A DNA stretch of 63,917 nt from an uncultured Clostridia bacterium (GCA_934457145.1 CAKSHP010000011.1:1-63917), one strand, 5' to 3'; counted from the first letter of the stretch, positions 25,876-34,812 are shown. Numbers and translations: made by a program. Notes: generated by a model not told the origin, from the letters alone.

Positions 25876-27120
25876 TTAAAAATTCGTTTTGTATTCTTCG
25901 TTGTATGCCTTTGCGGCTTTTTTAAAACATTCCATCGGAATATTTGCGCACCCCGCGCCCATCCAGCCGCCGTTTTTGTCTATCATTCCGCCGTCTATAA
26001 CCGGAAGTATGCCGGTTTTTACAACCTTAAAAATATCAATTCCGACAGGCGGATTGTCAAAATCAAGAGCCGGAATCTGATAACTTTCGTTTTTCGTAAC
26101 TGTTATTTTCTCCATTTGACGCGTTGTGTCAATAGCTTTTTTTAAGTTATCGCCTCTCCACGAGCATACCGTCGGGCTTGCAGCCGACGCTATACCTCCG
26201 AGTCCCGCACATTCAACAATGCTGCTGTCACCAATCCAGGGAAGCTGATTTTCTCTTCTTGCGCCCCCTGTCATATATTTTCCGACAATCATCGGCGACG
26301 GCGCCGTAAACCACTTATCGCCAAGACCTGCAACCTTTATTCCGAACTCAACTCCGTTTCCGCCGGCAGCGGTTACCATGCTTGAATATTTAACGTTTTG
26401 CGCAGAAAGTATTGCGCTTTTGCACGATGCCTGACCGAAGTTGTGGAAAAAGCGCCCCGTGTCTGTAAAATAGTGTATAAGCTCTTTATAATTTTCACAT
26501 TCGAGAGCATAGGGAAGAATATCCTTTATAAAAAGCACATCAACTGCCGTTTGGCTCGAATGGTTTTCATCGCCCATCAACAGCCCCTTTGAAATAATCG
26601 GCTTCAAAGGCAGACCGCCGATTTTATCAAGTATATCGCAAATCGGTTTAAAAAGCACATCTTTCATATAAAAAAGGTTTTGCTTTATTTCCTCACTGTA
26701 CACGCCCCAGCCGCAAAAACCGCCGCCGAATTTTCCCTCTGCGGGAAACACCCCGGCGCGCTTTTTTGTTTTTTTGTCTTCAACAATTAAAAGAGGAGTG
26801 GATTTTGTTATAATTCCCGTTCCCGAACCGACCGTATTGTAGTCAAGAGCGCTGTCAATTTTGATTTTTCCGGACAAGATAAGCTTTTCGGCTTCTTCGT
26901 CATCTTTTGCAAGTCCTTCCAAAATAACGGCGTTTCTCATGCCTCTTTTATGAAGATAACACATATCCTCATACTTTATGGGAGGACCTGAATGTAAAAC
27001 CGTGTCAGGTTCAAAATTATCAAGAAAATCACCTGCCGCGCAAACTCCCACCCAGTGCGGCTCAGACTCGGTTATAAAAGCCGCTGCCTTTTTATTTGCC
27101 GCAATAATTTTTTCATTCAT
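25876..27120 (-). CDS. DUF1116 (YlbE/AllG-like) protein
   Basis: A 414-residue soluble protein of the DUF1116 family. In E. coli, YlbE (AllG) works with FdrA and YlbF in oxamate carbamoyl transfer during allantoin breakdown. Here no FdrA or YlbF partner is present and the neighbours are sugar-acid enzymes, so another carbonyl or acyl-transfer role is possible. Recognised from the overall layout, with VLHSGPPIKYEDM, HNFGQASCKSAI and CSWRGDNLKKAID. ATG 27120 has AAGGAG upstream; the start overlaps the stop of the FAD gene (ATGA), so they are translationally coupled. The exact reaction is unknown. Confidence 0.78.
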   Translation of the reverse strand: MNEKIIAANKKAAAFITESEPHWVGVCAAGDFLDNFEPDTVLHSGPPIKYEDMCYLHKRGMRNAVILEGLAKDDEEAEKLILSGKIKIDSALDYNTVGSGTGIITKSTPLLIVEDKKTKKRAGVFPAEGKFGGGFCGWGVYSEEIKQNLFYMKDVLFKPICDILDKIGGLPLKPIISKGLLMGDENHSSQTAVDVLFIKDILPYALECENYKELIHYFTDTGRFFHNFGQASCKSAILSAQNVKYSSMVTAAGGNGVEFGIKVAGLGDKWFTAPSPMIVGKYMTGGARRENQLPWIGDSSIVECAGLGGIASAASPTVCSWRGDNLKKAIDTTRQMEKITVTKNESYQIPALDFDNPPVGIDIFKVVKTGILPVIDGGMIDKNGGWMGAGCANIPMECFKKAAKAYNEEYKTNF

Positions 27121-28649
27121 GCTAACCGCTCCTTTTTTGTTATTATGTTTTCGCCGTCTTTCATTTGAGTTACGGTATATTTTTCGTTTTCGCAAACGCT
27201 GTCGGAGCGTATGTGGCATCCGATGCTTTGTTTTCTTTCAAGCGCTGCCGCAAGCGCAAGCTTTATGCAAACCGCGTTGTTAAAAAGTTTAAAGTCATAA
27301 TAATTAAATCCGTGATTTTTTGCTTTTTCTATAACATGGCATATGTCGCCGAGAGCCTTTTTTATGCTGCTTTCGTTTCTGATAACGCCAAGCCCCGACA
27401 TAACTGCGTTTTTTAAAATATTGTCCAAAAACTCATTTGGAGAAGACAAATCATCGTTTTCCGGCAGATAAGCTTTAAAATTTTCAAGCTTTGCATCTTT
27501 GGCATAAGAAACCGCCGTGTCTGCGCAGATTTTTCCGAAAACAAGCGTTTCAAGTCCGGCATTTCCGCCCAAACGGTTTGCTCCGTGCAAACCGCCGGCT
27601 GCCTCGCCGCACGCAAAAAGCCCGCCTATATTTGTCTTGCATTTTTCGTTTATTTTTATACCGCCGAGAGTTGTGTGCGCAGCCGGAGCTATCTCGGCAG
27701 GCGTTTTTGAAATATCAATTCCAACATTTTTATAGCGGTTGCAGTAGTCTTTGTATTTCGTTTGCAAAACGCTTTTTGAAACCTTCGTCATATCAAAATA
27801 CACTCCGCCGTGCTCAGCGGCGTTGCCGTTTAGAATTTCTTCGTAAATTCCTTTTGAAAGCTCGTCTTTGTTTACCTGTTCACACATAAATCGCTCGTGG
27901 TTTTTGTTTGTTAAAACGGCGCCCTCGTAAAGCATTGTTGTTATAATCGACTTTCCCAAAATTTCTTTCGGGTAAACCGCGGCAGTCGGCTCAAATTGGA
28001 TAAACTCCATGTCGCAAATTTTCGCGCCGGCTTCAAACGCCATAGCGGCTCCGTCACCGCCGATATCGGAGGTGTTTGTTGAAAAGGCGAAAAGTGCGCC
28101 GAATCCTCCCGATGCAATGACAACGCATTTTGCGCCAATAAAAAACCACTTTTTGCTTTTTGTGTCAAAACAGTACGCACCGCAGACCTTGTTTTCTTTT
28201 ACAGCCAGTTTCATCGCGCGTGTGTGCGAAAGATGCGTAAAGTTTTCGGTTATGGAATTTAAAATATTAACGCCTGTTCTTCCTTTTATCGATGCCACCC
28301 TCGGATAAGACGAGCCGAGAGGTTTTAACAAAACATATCTGCCGTTTTCTTTGTCAAAGTCATATTCATCTCTGACGGCGCAGCTGCCGTTTACCAATGC
28401 AGATACCAAAGCTTTGTCATTTTGGTATCTGCCGCTTTTTAAAGTGTCGTCATAAAATGAAGAAAGCGAGTCGTCTTTATGCAAAACAACGTTAATCCCG
28501 TGAACATAAGGCGATGCGCCGCCTCCGTCCGACAAAAGTATAACATTACAGGATTTTGCGGCATTGTGCGCGCAGATTTTTCCCGTAAGCCCTCCGCCTA
28601 TAACCAAAATATCCGTCTTTAAAATGTCCGTTTTTGTAATAATCTTCAT
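27117..28649 (-). CDS. FAD-dependent oxidoreductase, fumarate reductase/aspartate oxidase family
   Basis: Flavoprotein of 510 residues. The N-terminal dinucleotide fold has DILVIGGGLTGKICA, a middle capping domain follows, and the C-terminal FAD contact is FACGEAAGGLHGANRLGG, typical of the succinate dehydrogenase/fumarate reductase flavoprotein and NadB family. AHTTLGGIKINE carries the histidine of the substrate region. No iron-sulfur or membrane anchor subunit is adjacent, so it is probably a soluble oxidase or reductase. It is coupled to the DUF1116 gene by a 4-nt overlap. The substrate is unknown; nadA and nadC, which would indicate NAD synthesis, are not nearby. Confidence 0.88.
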   Translation of the reverse strand: MKIITKTDILKTDILVIGGGLTGKICAHNAAKSCNVILLSDGGGASPYVHGINVVLHKDDSLSSFYDDTLKSGRYQNDKALVSALVNGSCAVRDEYDFDKENGRYVLLKPLGSSYPRVASIKGRTGVNILNSITENFTHLSHTRAMKLAVKENKVCGAYCFDTKSKKWFFIGAKCVVIASGGFGALFAFSTNTSDIGGDGAAMAFEAGAKICDMEFIQFEPTAAVYPKEILGKSIITTMLYEGAVLTNKNHERFMCEQVNKDELSKGIYEEILNGNAAEHGGVYFDMTKVSKSVLQTKYKDYCNRYKNVGIDISKTPAEIAPAAHTTLGGIKINEKCKTNIGGLFACGEAAGGLHGANRLGGNAGLETLVFGKICADTAVSYAKDAKLENFKAYLPENDDLSSPNEFLDNILKNAVMSGLGVIRNESSIKKALGDICHVIEKAKNHGFNYYDFKLFNNAVCIKLALAAALERKQSIGCHIRSDSVCENEKYTVTQMKDGENIITKKERLA

Positions 28650-28691
28650 TTTGCAGCATTCTCCGTTTCATAGTATAGGCTAAAACAACAG

Positions 28692-30365
28692 CTATTCCCA
28701 AATTCCGCCCTTAGCCATTGAACCAACGTTTTTAACAAACAAATTAAGATATCTCGGATAAATGCTTTCATCAAATGTCCAGTTAAAATTATCGGCGCGC
28801 CGCTTTAGTTCTTCGTCTGAAACATTAACGTTTATTTTTCGTTCGTTAATATCAATGTCAATAGTGTCGCCGTCTTTAACAAGACCGATAGGGCCGACAA
28901 GCGCCGCCTCCGGCGATACATAGCCTATGCTCAGTCCCGAGGTTCCTCCGGAAAATCTTCCGTCGGTAATGATTGCACAGGAGTTGTAAAGCTCGCTGTT
29001 GCCTTTAAGCTCCTCCTGGAAAGTGAAAGCCGTTGTGCCAAATCTTCCCTTAAGTCCCATAAATCTTAAAACAAGTGCGTCGCCGCAGTTTATTTTTTGG
29101 CCGCGAAGAGCGCAAAGCGCATCGTCAAGCGAGTCAAACACTTTTGCTTTTCCGCTGAATTTCATAAGGTGCGCCGGCACTGCCGCAATTTTTATTATTG
29201 CGCCCTCCGGGGCAAGGTTTCCGTATAAAACGCCTATGCCCGGCTTTTTCATAACAGGGTTTTCAAGCGTGCGGATAACGTCATCGTCATAAACCTGTGC
29301 GTTTTTAACGTTTTCTTTTAAAGTGTTTCCCGTAACCGTCAGACAGTCGCCGTTAAGCTTTGGCATAAGATTTTTTAAAACTGCGCAAAGTCCGCCCGCC
29401 ATGTCTAAGTCTTTTAAGTTATATTTTCCGCTCGGCGCAAGATGTGACAAAAGCGGAATTTCGTTTGAAAATTCATCAAAATATTTCCACCACGGAAGAT
29501 CATATCCCGCCTCGTGTGCGATTGCCGGAATATGCAAAATCAGGTTTGACGAAGCCGCCAGAGCCATATCAAGCTTTATTGCATTTTTCACGGATTCGGG
29601 TGTTATAATTTTTCTTGCGGTTATGTTGTTTTTAACAAGATTTATAATCTGCTTTCCGGCCTGATATGCCATAAGATAAAGCTTAGGGCTCACTGCCGAC
29701 ACAGTCGAGTTTCCCGGAAGCGACATGCCGAGCGCCTCCGAAATCATGCACATACTGTTTGCCGTTGTCATTGAAGAACAGCCGCCGCATATTCCCCATG
29801 AGTTTTCTATAAGTCCGTTATATTCGTCCATGTCCATCTTGCCCTCTTTTGCCGTTCCGACTTTGTCCTGGGCATGAATGTGCAAAACCTCTTTTCCGCG
29901 GAATTGTCCGAGCGGCATATAACCGCCGGTTACCATTATTGTCGGAATATCGAGCCTTGCCGCGGCCATAAGATATCCGGGAACTATTGAATCGCATGTT
30001 GAAAGCATAACGCAGCCGTCAAAAAAGTTTCCCTCAACAGTTATCTCAACCTGGTCTGCAATGGAGTTTCTGCTTGGAATTTCAACATATTTGGGATCTT
30101 TTAAAACCATGCCGTCGCATATGCCGGTTGTCATAACCTCAACAGGAAAACCGCCTGCCTCGCGAACTCCCTGCTTAACTCTTTCAGCAAGGTTTTTTAA
30201 ATGCACGTGCCCCGGATTATATTCGTTCCACGAATTTATTATTCCGATAAGCGGACGGTTTTGCTCCTCTTCGGATATGCCCATTCCGCATAAAAGTCCG
30301 CGTCTGCACTGGGACGCTTCGCCGAATTCCCAGCGGCTTCTTAAATTTTCACACACATTGACCAC
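28692..30365 (-). CDS. IlvD/Edd-family sugar-acid dehydratase
   Basis: Iron-sulfur dehydratase of 557 residues. Family motifs: TTGICDGM, STCDSIVPG (cluster Cys), SWGICGGCSSMTTANSM (cluster Cys and Lys region), and TDGRFSGGTSG near the C-terminus. Such enzymes remove water from a sugar acid to give a 2-keto-3-deoxy acid, or act as dihydroxy-acid dehydratase. With an SDR upstream and a KDPG-type aldolase in the same operon, a sugar-acid substrate is more likely than branched-chain amino-acid synthesis. It follows the SDR by 4 nt. Confidence 0.92.
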   Translation of the reverse strand: MVNVCENLRSRWEFGEASQCRRGLLCGMGISEEEQNRPLIGIINSWNEYNPGHVHLKNLAERVKQGVREAGGFPVEVMTTGICDGMVLKDPKYVEIPSRNSIADQVEITVEGNFFDGCVMLSTCDSIVPGYLMAAARLDIPTIMVTGGYMPLGQFRGKEVLHIHAQDKVGTAKEGKMDMDEYNGLIENSWGICGGCSSMTTANSMCMISEALGMSLPGNSTVSAVSPKLYLMAYQAGKQIINLVKNNITARKIITPESVKNAIKLDMALAASSNLILHIPAIAHEAGYDLPWWKYFDEFSNEIPLLSHLAPSGKYNLKDLDMAGGLCAVLKNLMPKLNGDCLTVTGNTLKENVKNAQVYDDDVIRTLENPVMKKPGIGVLYGNLAPEGAIIKIAAVPAHLMKFSGKAKVFDSLDDALCALRGQKINCGDALVLRFMGLKGRFGTTAFTFQEELKGNSELYNSCAIITDGRFSGGTSGLSIGYVSPEAALVGPIGLVKDGDTIDIDINERKINVNVSDEELKRRADNFNWTFDESIYPRYLNLFVKNVGSMAKGGIWE

Positions 30366-30369
30366 CCTC

Positions 30370-31155
30370 CTAAAACTTAAAGTTCATGCTTTCGATAGAA
30401 CCGTCTATCGATTGTCCGCCGTCTATAAAAATTGTCTGACCGACAATAAATTTCGATTTTTCATGATCTGCCAAAAACAGTATCATAGGTGTGATATCGT
30501 CAACGGTGCCGCCGTTGCCTGCGGGAATTTTTCTTGAAAACGATGCCAAATCCTCGGGTGAATATCTTTCTGCAAGCTTTGTGAAAATAAGTCCCGGAGC
30601 AATACCGTTTACATTAATGCCATACTTTGCAACCTCAACGCCGAGCGCCTTTGTAAACATGTTAAGTCCGCCCTTTGCCGCAGAATAGGGAAGCATGCGC
30701 CGTTTTACCCAGGTAACCGCGCTGTGGATTGAAGAAATGTTTATTATTTTTCCCTTCGTATTTTTTTCAATCATATCGCTTATCGCATATCTTGAGCAGT
30801 ATGCCGCCGCGTTCAGATTTAAGTTGATTTGCGAGTCCCAGTATTCCATAGGCATATCTTTAAACTCGCCGTCCGGGATTTTGAGCGCACCGCCGGCATT
30901 GTTTACCAGAACGTCAATTTTGCCGAAAGTGTCTATAAAATCTTCAACCATGTTTTTGCATGCGTCGTGCGAGCTGACGTCTGCGCCGTAAATTTTAACC
31001 TTTGCGCCGTTTTTTTCGCATTCTTCGGCGGTTTTTTGCGCACCCTCAAGATTTTTGTTGTAGTTTATGCCAACGTTGCAGCCAATTTTTGAAAAAGCTA
31101 TCGCCGCCGCAGCGCCTATTCCGTGTGATGAACCTGTGATTAATACGTTTCTCAT
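30370..31155 (-). CDS. Short-chain dehydrogenase/reductase
   Basis: Classical SDR of 261 residues using NAD(P). Cofactor loop GSSHGIGAAAA (near 9-18), NNAGG (near 88), catalytic Ser in NISSIHS (near 145), and YSAAK (near 158). AAAGGAGAT precedes the ATG. Probable role: oxidation of a sugar, sugar acid or lactol in the cluster. Its first 110 nt overlap, in another frame, the 3' end of the MBL gene. Confidence 0.93.
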   Translation of the reverse strand: MRNVLITGSSHGIGAAAAIAFSKIGCNVGINYNKNLEGAQKTAEECEKNGAKVKIYGADVSSHDACKNMVEDFIDTFGKIDVLVNNAGGALKIPDGEFKDMPMEYWDSQINLNLNAAAYCSRYAISDMIEKNTKGKIINISSIHSAVTWVKRRMLPYSAAKGGLNMFTKALGVEVAKYGINVNGIAPGLIFTKLAERYSPEDLASFSRKIPAGNGGTVDDITPMILFLADHEKSKFIVGQTIFIDGGQSIDGSIESMNFKF

Positions 31156-32023
31156 AATTTTTTATCTCCTTTAAATGTTCTGTTACGGTGTAGAGTGCCA
31201 AAAATAAATTCTCCGGCATTCCGCAGCCGACTTCGTTTATTAACTTCACGGCAATTTCGCCGGGAGCGGTTAAGTTTTTTTCAGTCACATATTTAAATAT
31301 AAGCTCGTTATAAATATTTGTGTATTCCAAACACAAATTCAATGCCTTTTTTGTATTTTCTCTGCCGCATATAACGCTTCCGATACCGTCATAATCGTGA
31401 CCGCAGATAATGTTTTTAATATCTTCTCCGAGAAGGCGGTTTATCGTGTTTTTATAATCAGAAAGGCTTTGATAAAAGCCTATTCCCTGAGTCGGTGTGC
31501 CGTTTGCCTGAAGGCTGTCGCCGCAAATGATGGTTTTTGTTTTTATATCGTACCAGCAAACGCAGTCTGTGTCATGACCGGGAGAGCAAAGGGGCTTTAG
31601 CCTTTCGCATAAAAGCTCGCCGTCATCTAAAACCTTGTCGGCAAAAACTCCCTTTAGCCACGACTGCGGCGGCGGAGAATATTTCGGAAATTTTGTTCTG
31701 ATTTTTATTGCGTTTTTTGCGGGGTTTAAAAGATTGTCAAACCCCTTTTTGCACACGGCTGTTTTTAAGCCGTATTTGTTTACCAAAGAAAAATGCCCGG
31801 CTATATGGTCGCCGTGGGAATGTGTGTTTAAAAGATATGATATATCCTTTATGTCAAGTCCCATTTTGTTAAGCGCGGGAATTATGTATTTTTCCGGCTC
31901 GTCGGCTCCGCTGTCTATAAGAAAGTTTTTTTGCCCTGTTATCAGCACAATGCCCGTCCAAACAGTTGAAAACGGTGTTTTTAATAAATAAATGTCCTCT
32001 GCTGTTTTTATAAATTCCGGCAT
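31046..32023 (-). CDS. MBL-fold hydrolase, first gene of the catabolic cluster
   Basis: A 325-residue MBL-fold protein of the glyoxalase II/lactonase type: NTHSHGDHIAGH metal motif near residue 66, later SPGHDTDCVCW and the metal Asp in IICGDSL. A lactonase or thioesterase role would fit the SDR and dehydratase that follow. The start is ATG 32023 with GGAGATG upstream; the in-frame codon at 32083 is rejected. Its frame runs 36 codons past the SDR start, an overlap of 110 nt that is unusually long for bacteria. The extra tail is basic and unlike the rest, so a lost stop codon or a small frameshift is possible. Confidence 0.82.
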   Translation of the reverse strand: MPEFIKTAEDIYLLKTPFSTVWTGIVLITGQKNFLIDSGADEPEKYIIPALNKMGLDIKDISYLLNTHSHGDHIAGHFSLVNKYGLKTAVCKKGFDNLLNPAKNAIKIRTKFPKYSPPPQSWLKGVFADKVLDDGELLCERLKPLCSPGHDTDCVCWYDIKTKTIICGDSLQANGTPTQGIGFYQSLSDYKNTINRLLGEDIKNIICGHDYDGIGSVICGRENTKKALNLCLEYTNIYNELIFKYVTEKNLTAPGEIAVKLINEVGCGMPENLFLALYTVTEHLKEIKNYEKRINHRFITRNRRCGGDSFFKNWLQRWHKLQQKS

Positions 32024-32051
32024 TTTTTCATCTCCAATCTGTACTTTTTTA

Positions 32052-32083
32052 TTGATTATAAAATATATAAGTGGTATAATCAA
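32052..32083. promoter_or_regulatory. Fully overlapping divergent promoter pair
   Basis: ATTGATTATA (32051-32060) and TATAATCAAT (32075-32084) form a perfect inverted repeat. Plus strand: TTGATT (32052-32057), 17 nt, TATAAT (32075-32080) for the AraC gene. Minus strand: TTGATT (32083-32078), 17 nt, TATAAT (32060-32055) for the catabolic cluster. Each -35 box overlaps the opposite -10 box, so polymerase can occupy only one direction at a time. Confidence 0.75.
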
Positions 32084-32139
32084 TATATAAAACAGGCCAA
32101 AATTTATAAAAAACAGACTTTTTTAAGGAGATGATTTTG

Positions 32140-32973
32140 TTGAAGACAAGCCTGGAGGAAGCAAGGATATTTGTCCGCTTTGCAGATGAAATGGTTTATG
32201 ATGCATCGCGGGGCGAAAGCAAAACATATGACAGCCGTCTGCTTTATGTTATAAACGGCGGCGGAAAAATAAAAATAGAAAACCAAAGCTTTGAAATCAA
32301 ACCCGGTCTTTTGCTGACATTTCAGCCCGGAACGCTTTACAAAATTATCCCGAAACCCTCGTTTTGCGCTATTGCCGTCGATTTTGACTACAGCTGCTTA
32401 CGCAGCGGACAAACGCATTTTTATCTGCCTGTTTCGCCCGATAAATTTGAAAGTGAAAATATGCACGAAAGAGCATTTTTTTCAGACTGCGCCGCGCTTG
32501 ATTTTTATATGGTTTTACCTGACGCATTTTTTGCATATGACATGCTGCGCGAACTGACAGCAGAGTTTAACATGCAAAAAATATTCTTCAGGCAAAAATG
32601 CGCCCTTATTTTAAAAAACATACTTTTTGAAATTGCGCGCCGCAGCACCTCCGAAAATAAAAAATCAAAGCTTTCCGACAGCGTTGTTGAATATATTTAT
32701 TTAAACAGCAGCTCGGATTTGTCAAATACAAGCATAGCAAAAATCTTTAATATGGATCCGTGCTATTTAAACCGCGTTGTAAAAAGCGAAACAAATATAA
32801 GCATACATCAGCACATAATAAAAAGAAGATTAAACAATGCCATAAAGCTTCTTTTGACAACTTCAAAATCCGTCGAACAAATCGCCTGTGAAACCGGTTT
32901 TTACAATGCGTCGCACTTTTCGGCTGCCTGCAAAAAAATAGCGGGTATATCTCCCTCGGATTACAGAAAATAG
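32140..32973 (+). CDS. AraC-family regulator of the catabolic cluster
   Basis: Regulator of 277 residues: cupin-like sensor domain (YVINGGGKIKIEN, near 40) and C-terminal AraC double helix-turn-helix ending IACETGFYNASHFSAACKKIAGISPSDYRK (as a whole, about residues 245-277). Start: AAGGAG at 32125-32130 abuts ATG 32131, too close to use; TTG at 32140 has a 9-nt spacing and is preferred (TTG 32137 is also possible). It is divergent from the six-gene cluster with a shared promoter region, so it probably activates the cluster and represses itself. Related in sequence to the AraC protein at 38.7 kb. Confidence 0.87.
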   Translation: MKTSLEEARIFVRFADEMVYDASRGESKTYDSRLLYVINGGGKIKIENQSFEIKPGLLLTFQPGTLYKIIPKPSFCAIAVDFDYSCLRSGQTHFYLPVSPDKFESENMHERAFFSDCAALDFYMVLPDAFFAYDMLRELTAEFNMQKIFFRQKCALILKNILFEIARRSTSENKKSKLSDSVVEYIYLNSSSDLSNTSIAKIFNMDPCYLNRVVKSETNISIHQHIIKRRLNNAIKLLLTTSKSVEQIACETGFYNASHFSAACKKIAGISPSDYRK

Positions 32974-33024
32974 AGAAAAAAACGGCGAAAATTTAAAAAA
33001 AATTAAAAAAATCTTCAAAAAAAG

Positions 33025-33053
33025 TTGACTTTTTAAATCTTTTGTGTTATATT
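33025..33053 (+). promoter_or_regulatory. Promoter of the glycine-riboswitch transcript
   Basis: TTGACT (33025-33030), 17-nt spacer, TATATT (33048-33053). Confidence 0.7.
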
Positions 33054-33074
33054 TTTATTCGTTGAATTAAATAA

Positions 33075-33190
33075 CCCGTAGAAGTTTCCGGATAAAACCG
33101 GAAATGTAGGGAACTTCGGAGAACCTCATTTGATTGAGTGCCGAAGGGGCAAGGTGAAAACCGAAACTCTCAGGCAAAAGGACGAAGATA
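33075..33190 (+). promoter_or_regulatory. Glycine riboswitch (single aptamer)
   Basis: The conserved core is plain: CGGAGAACCTC, then TGCCGAAGGGGCAAGG, then AAACTCTCAGGCAAAAGGAC. P1 is CTTCG (33114-33118) with CGAAG (33183-33187). Only one full aptamer is present. The segment before it (33075-33110), with CCC..GGG enclosing TTTCCGG/CCGGAAA, takes the place of a first aptamer and may be a reduced, ghost-type partner. The switch leads into a Na+/alanine-glycine symporter. Confidence 0.95.
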
Positions 33191-33222
33191 CTTAAAAAGC
33201 ATAGTCGTTTTTCTCCATGGTT

Positions 33223-33251
33223 GCCGCTCGTTTGGGTTGGCGGCTTTTTTT
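33223..33251 (+). terminator. Expression-platform terminator of the glycine riboswitch
   Basis: GCCGCT/GGCGGC stem with a 10-nt loop followed by T7, about 30 nt after the aptamer. It would stop transcription or be disrupted depending on glycine. Confidence 0.75.
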
Positions 33252-33357
33252 GTTTTATTGCTTCTTTTATTATATCATAGAAAGCAATGGCAAATACCGT
33301 AAAGCAACATCAAAAAAACCGGCTTAAATCCGGAAAAGAAAAACTGGGGGAATATTT

Positions 33358-34794
33358 ATGGAACAATTAAACAATGTTTTGTCAGTCATTGACGATTGGG
33401 TGTGGGGTATACCGCTTATCGTGCTTATACTGGCAGTCGGTCTGTTGCTGACAATCAGAACCGGTTTGGTTCAGGTTCTTCATTTGCCGAAAGCTCTTCG
33501 TTACATGCTGCAAAATGAAAAGGACGGCGAAGGCGACGTTTCAAGCTTTGGTGCGCTTTGCACGGCATTGTCTGCAACAATCGGCACAGGTAACATAGTC
33601 GGCGTTGCAACGGCTATAGCGGCCGGCGGTCCGGGTGCGCTGTTCTGGATGGAATTTGCCGCATTTTTGGGAATGGCAACAAAATATGCCGAAGGTCTGC
33701 TTGCTGTTAAATACAGGGAAATTCGTCCCGACGGCAAGGTTTTGGGCGGACCTTTCTACTATATTGAAAAAGGTATGGGCAGAAACTGGAAATGGCTTGC
33801 AAAGCTTTTTGCGATTTTCGGTATGCTCGTTGGTATATTGGGCATAGGAACCATGACTCAGGTAAACGGTATCGCAAGCGCTGTTCAGGGATTTTTCGAT
33901 CCCGATAAAACAATGGTGGCTTTCAGCATAGGCGATATTAATTATTTGTGGCCGGCAATAATTGCGGGTGCGATTGTAACGTTTTTTGTGGCTCTCGTTG
34001 TTATCGGCGGTATAAAGAGAATTGCAAGGGTTTCCGAAATCGTTGTTCCTTTTATGGCGGTTTTATACTTTGTATGCGGAATAATTTTGCTTGCCTGCAA
34101 CTTTAGCGCAATTCCCGGTGCGGTTAAGCTTATTATCAAAAGCGCATTTTGTCCGCAGGCTGCGCTCGGCGGTGCTATAGGTATAACAATTAAAATGGCA
34201 ATGCAAAAAGGTATCGCAAGAGGAATATTTTCAAATGAATCCGGTATCGGTTCTGCTCCTATTGCAGCGGCTGCCGCAAAAACAAAAGAGCCTGTCCGTC
34301 AGGGACTTGTTTGCATGACAGGCACATTTTTTGACACGATTGTTGTGTGCACAATAACAGGTCTTGCGATTGTTTTAACCGGCTCTTATATACCGGCTAT
34401 GGACGGTACGCTTGAAGGCGTTGAAATCACAACAAGAGCGTTTGAAGTCGGTTTGCCGTTTTCAAACGAAGTTTGCTCGTTTTTGCTTATGATAAGTTTG
34501 GTGTTCTTTGCATTTACAACAATCCTCGGCTGGGATTATTATTCCGAAAAGTGCTTGCAGTATCTTGTGGGCGAGAAGAAAAGCGTTATTTTAACATACA
34601 GAATTTTGTATATCCTTGCAGTGTTTGCAGGTCCGTATCTTAAAATTGATTTTGTCTGGACATTGGCAGACATAGTAAATGCGCTCATGGCATTCCCGAA
34701 CCTTATAGCGTTGTTTGCATTAAACGGAGTTGTTGCAGCGGAAACAAAGGCGTATATTGCAAAGATAAAAAACATGAAATTAACAAAAAACTGA
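33358..34794 (+). CDS. Sodium:alanine/glycine symporter (AGCS family)
   Basis: Membrane transporter of 478 residues with about 11 helices. The family signature region is GTGNIVGVATAIAAGGPGAL near residue 75, and FSNESGIGSAPIAAAAAKT (near 300) is also diagnostic. It imports glycine or alanine with Na+. The glycine riboswitch upstream fits control of glycine uptake or use; glycine-cleavage genes are not adjacent. GGGGG precedes the ATG. Confidence 0.94.
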   Translation: MEQLNNVLSVIDDWVWGIPLIVLILAVGLLLTIRTGLVQVLHLPKALRYMLQNEKDGEGDVSSFGALCTALSATIGTGNIVGVATAIAAGGPGALFWMEFAAFLGMATKYAEGLLAVKYREIRPDGKVLGGPFYYIEKGMGRNWKWLAKLFAIFGMLVGILGIGTMTQVNGIASAVQGFFDPDKTMVAFSIGDINYLWPAIIAGAIVTFFVALVVIGGIKRIARVSEIVVPFMAVLYFVCGIILLACNFSAIPGAVKLIIKSAFCPQAALGGAIGITIKMAMQKGIARGIFSNESGIGSAPIAAAAAKTKEPVRQGLVCMTGTFFDTIVVCTITGLAIVLTGSYIPAMDGTLEGVEITTRAFEVGLPFSNEVCSFLLMISLVFFAFTTILGWDYYSEKCLQYLVGEKKSVILTYRILYILAVFAGPYLKIDFVWTLADIVNALMAFPNLIALFALNGVVAAETKAYIAKIKNMKLTKN

Positions 34795-34812
34795 TTTTAA
34801 GTCTGTAAAATC

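Noticed and set aside
25876..27120. Allantoin/oxamate pathway based on the DUF1116 protein
   Set aside because: FdrA, YlbF, carbamate kinase and ureide genes are absent; the neighbours are sugar-acid enzymes.
27117..28649. NadB (L-aspartate oxidase) for NAD synthesis
   Set aside because: nadA and nadC are not linked, and the gene is coupled to the DUF1116 gene in a catabolic operon. The family assignment alone cannot exclude it.
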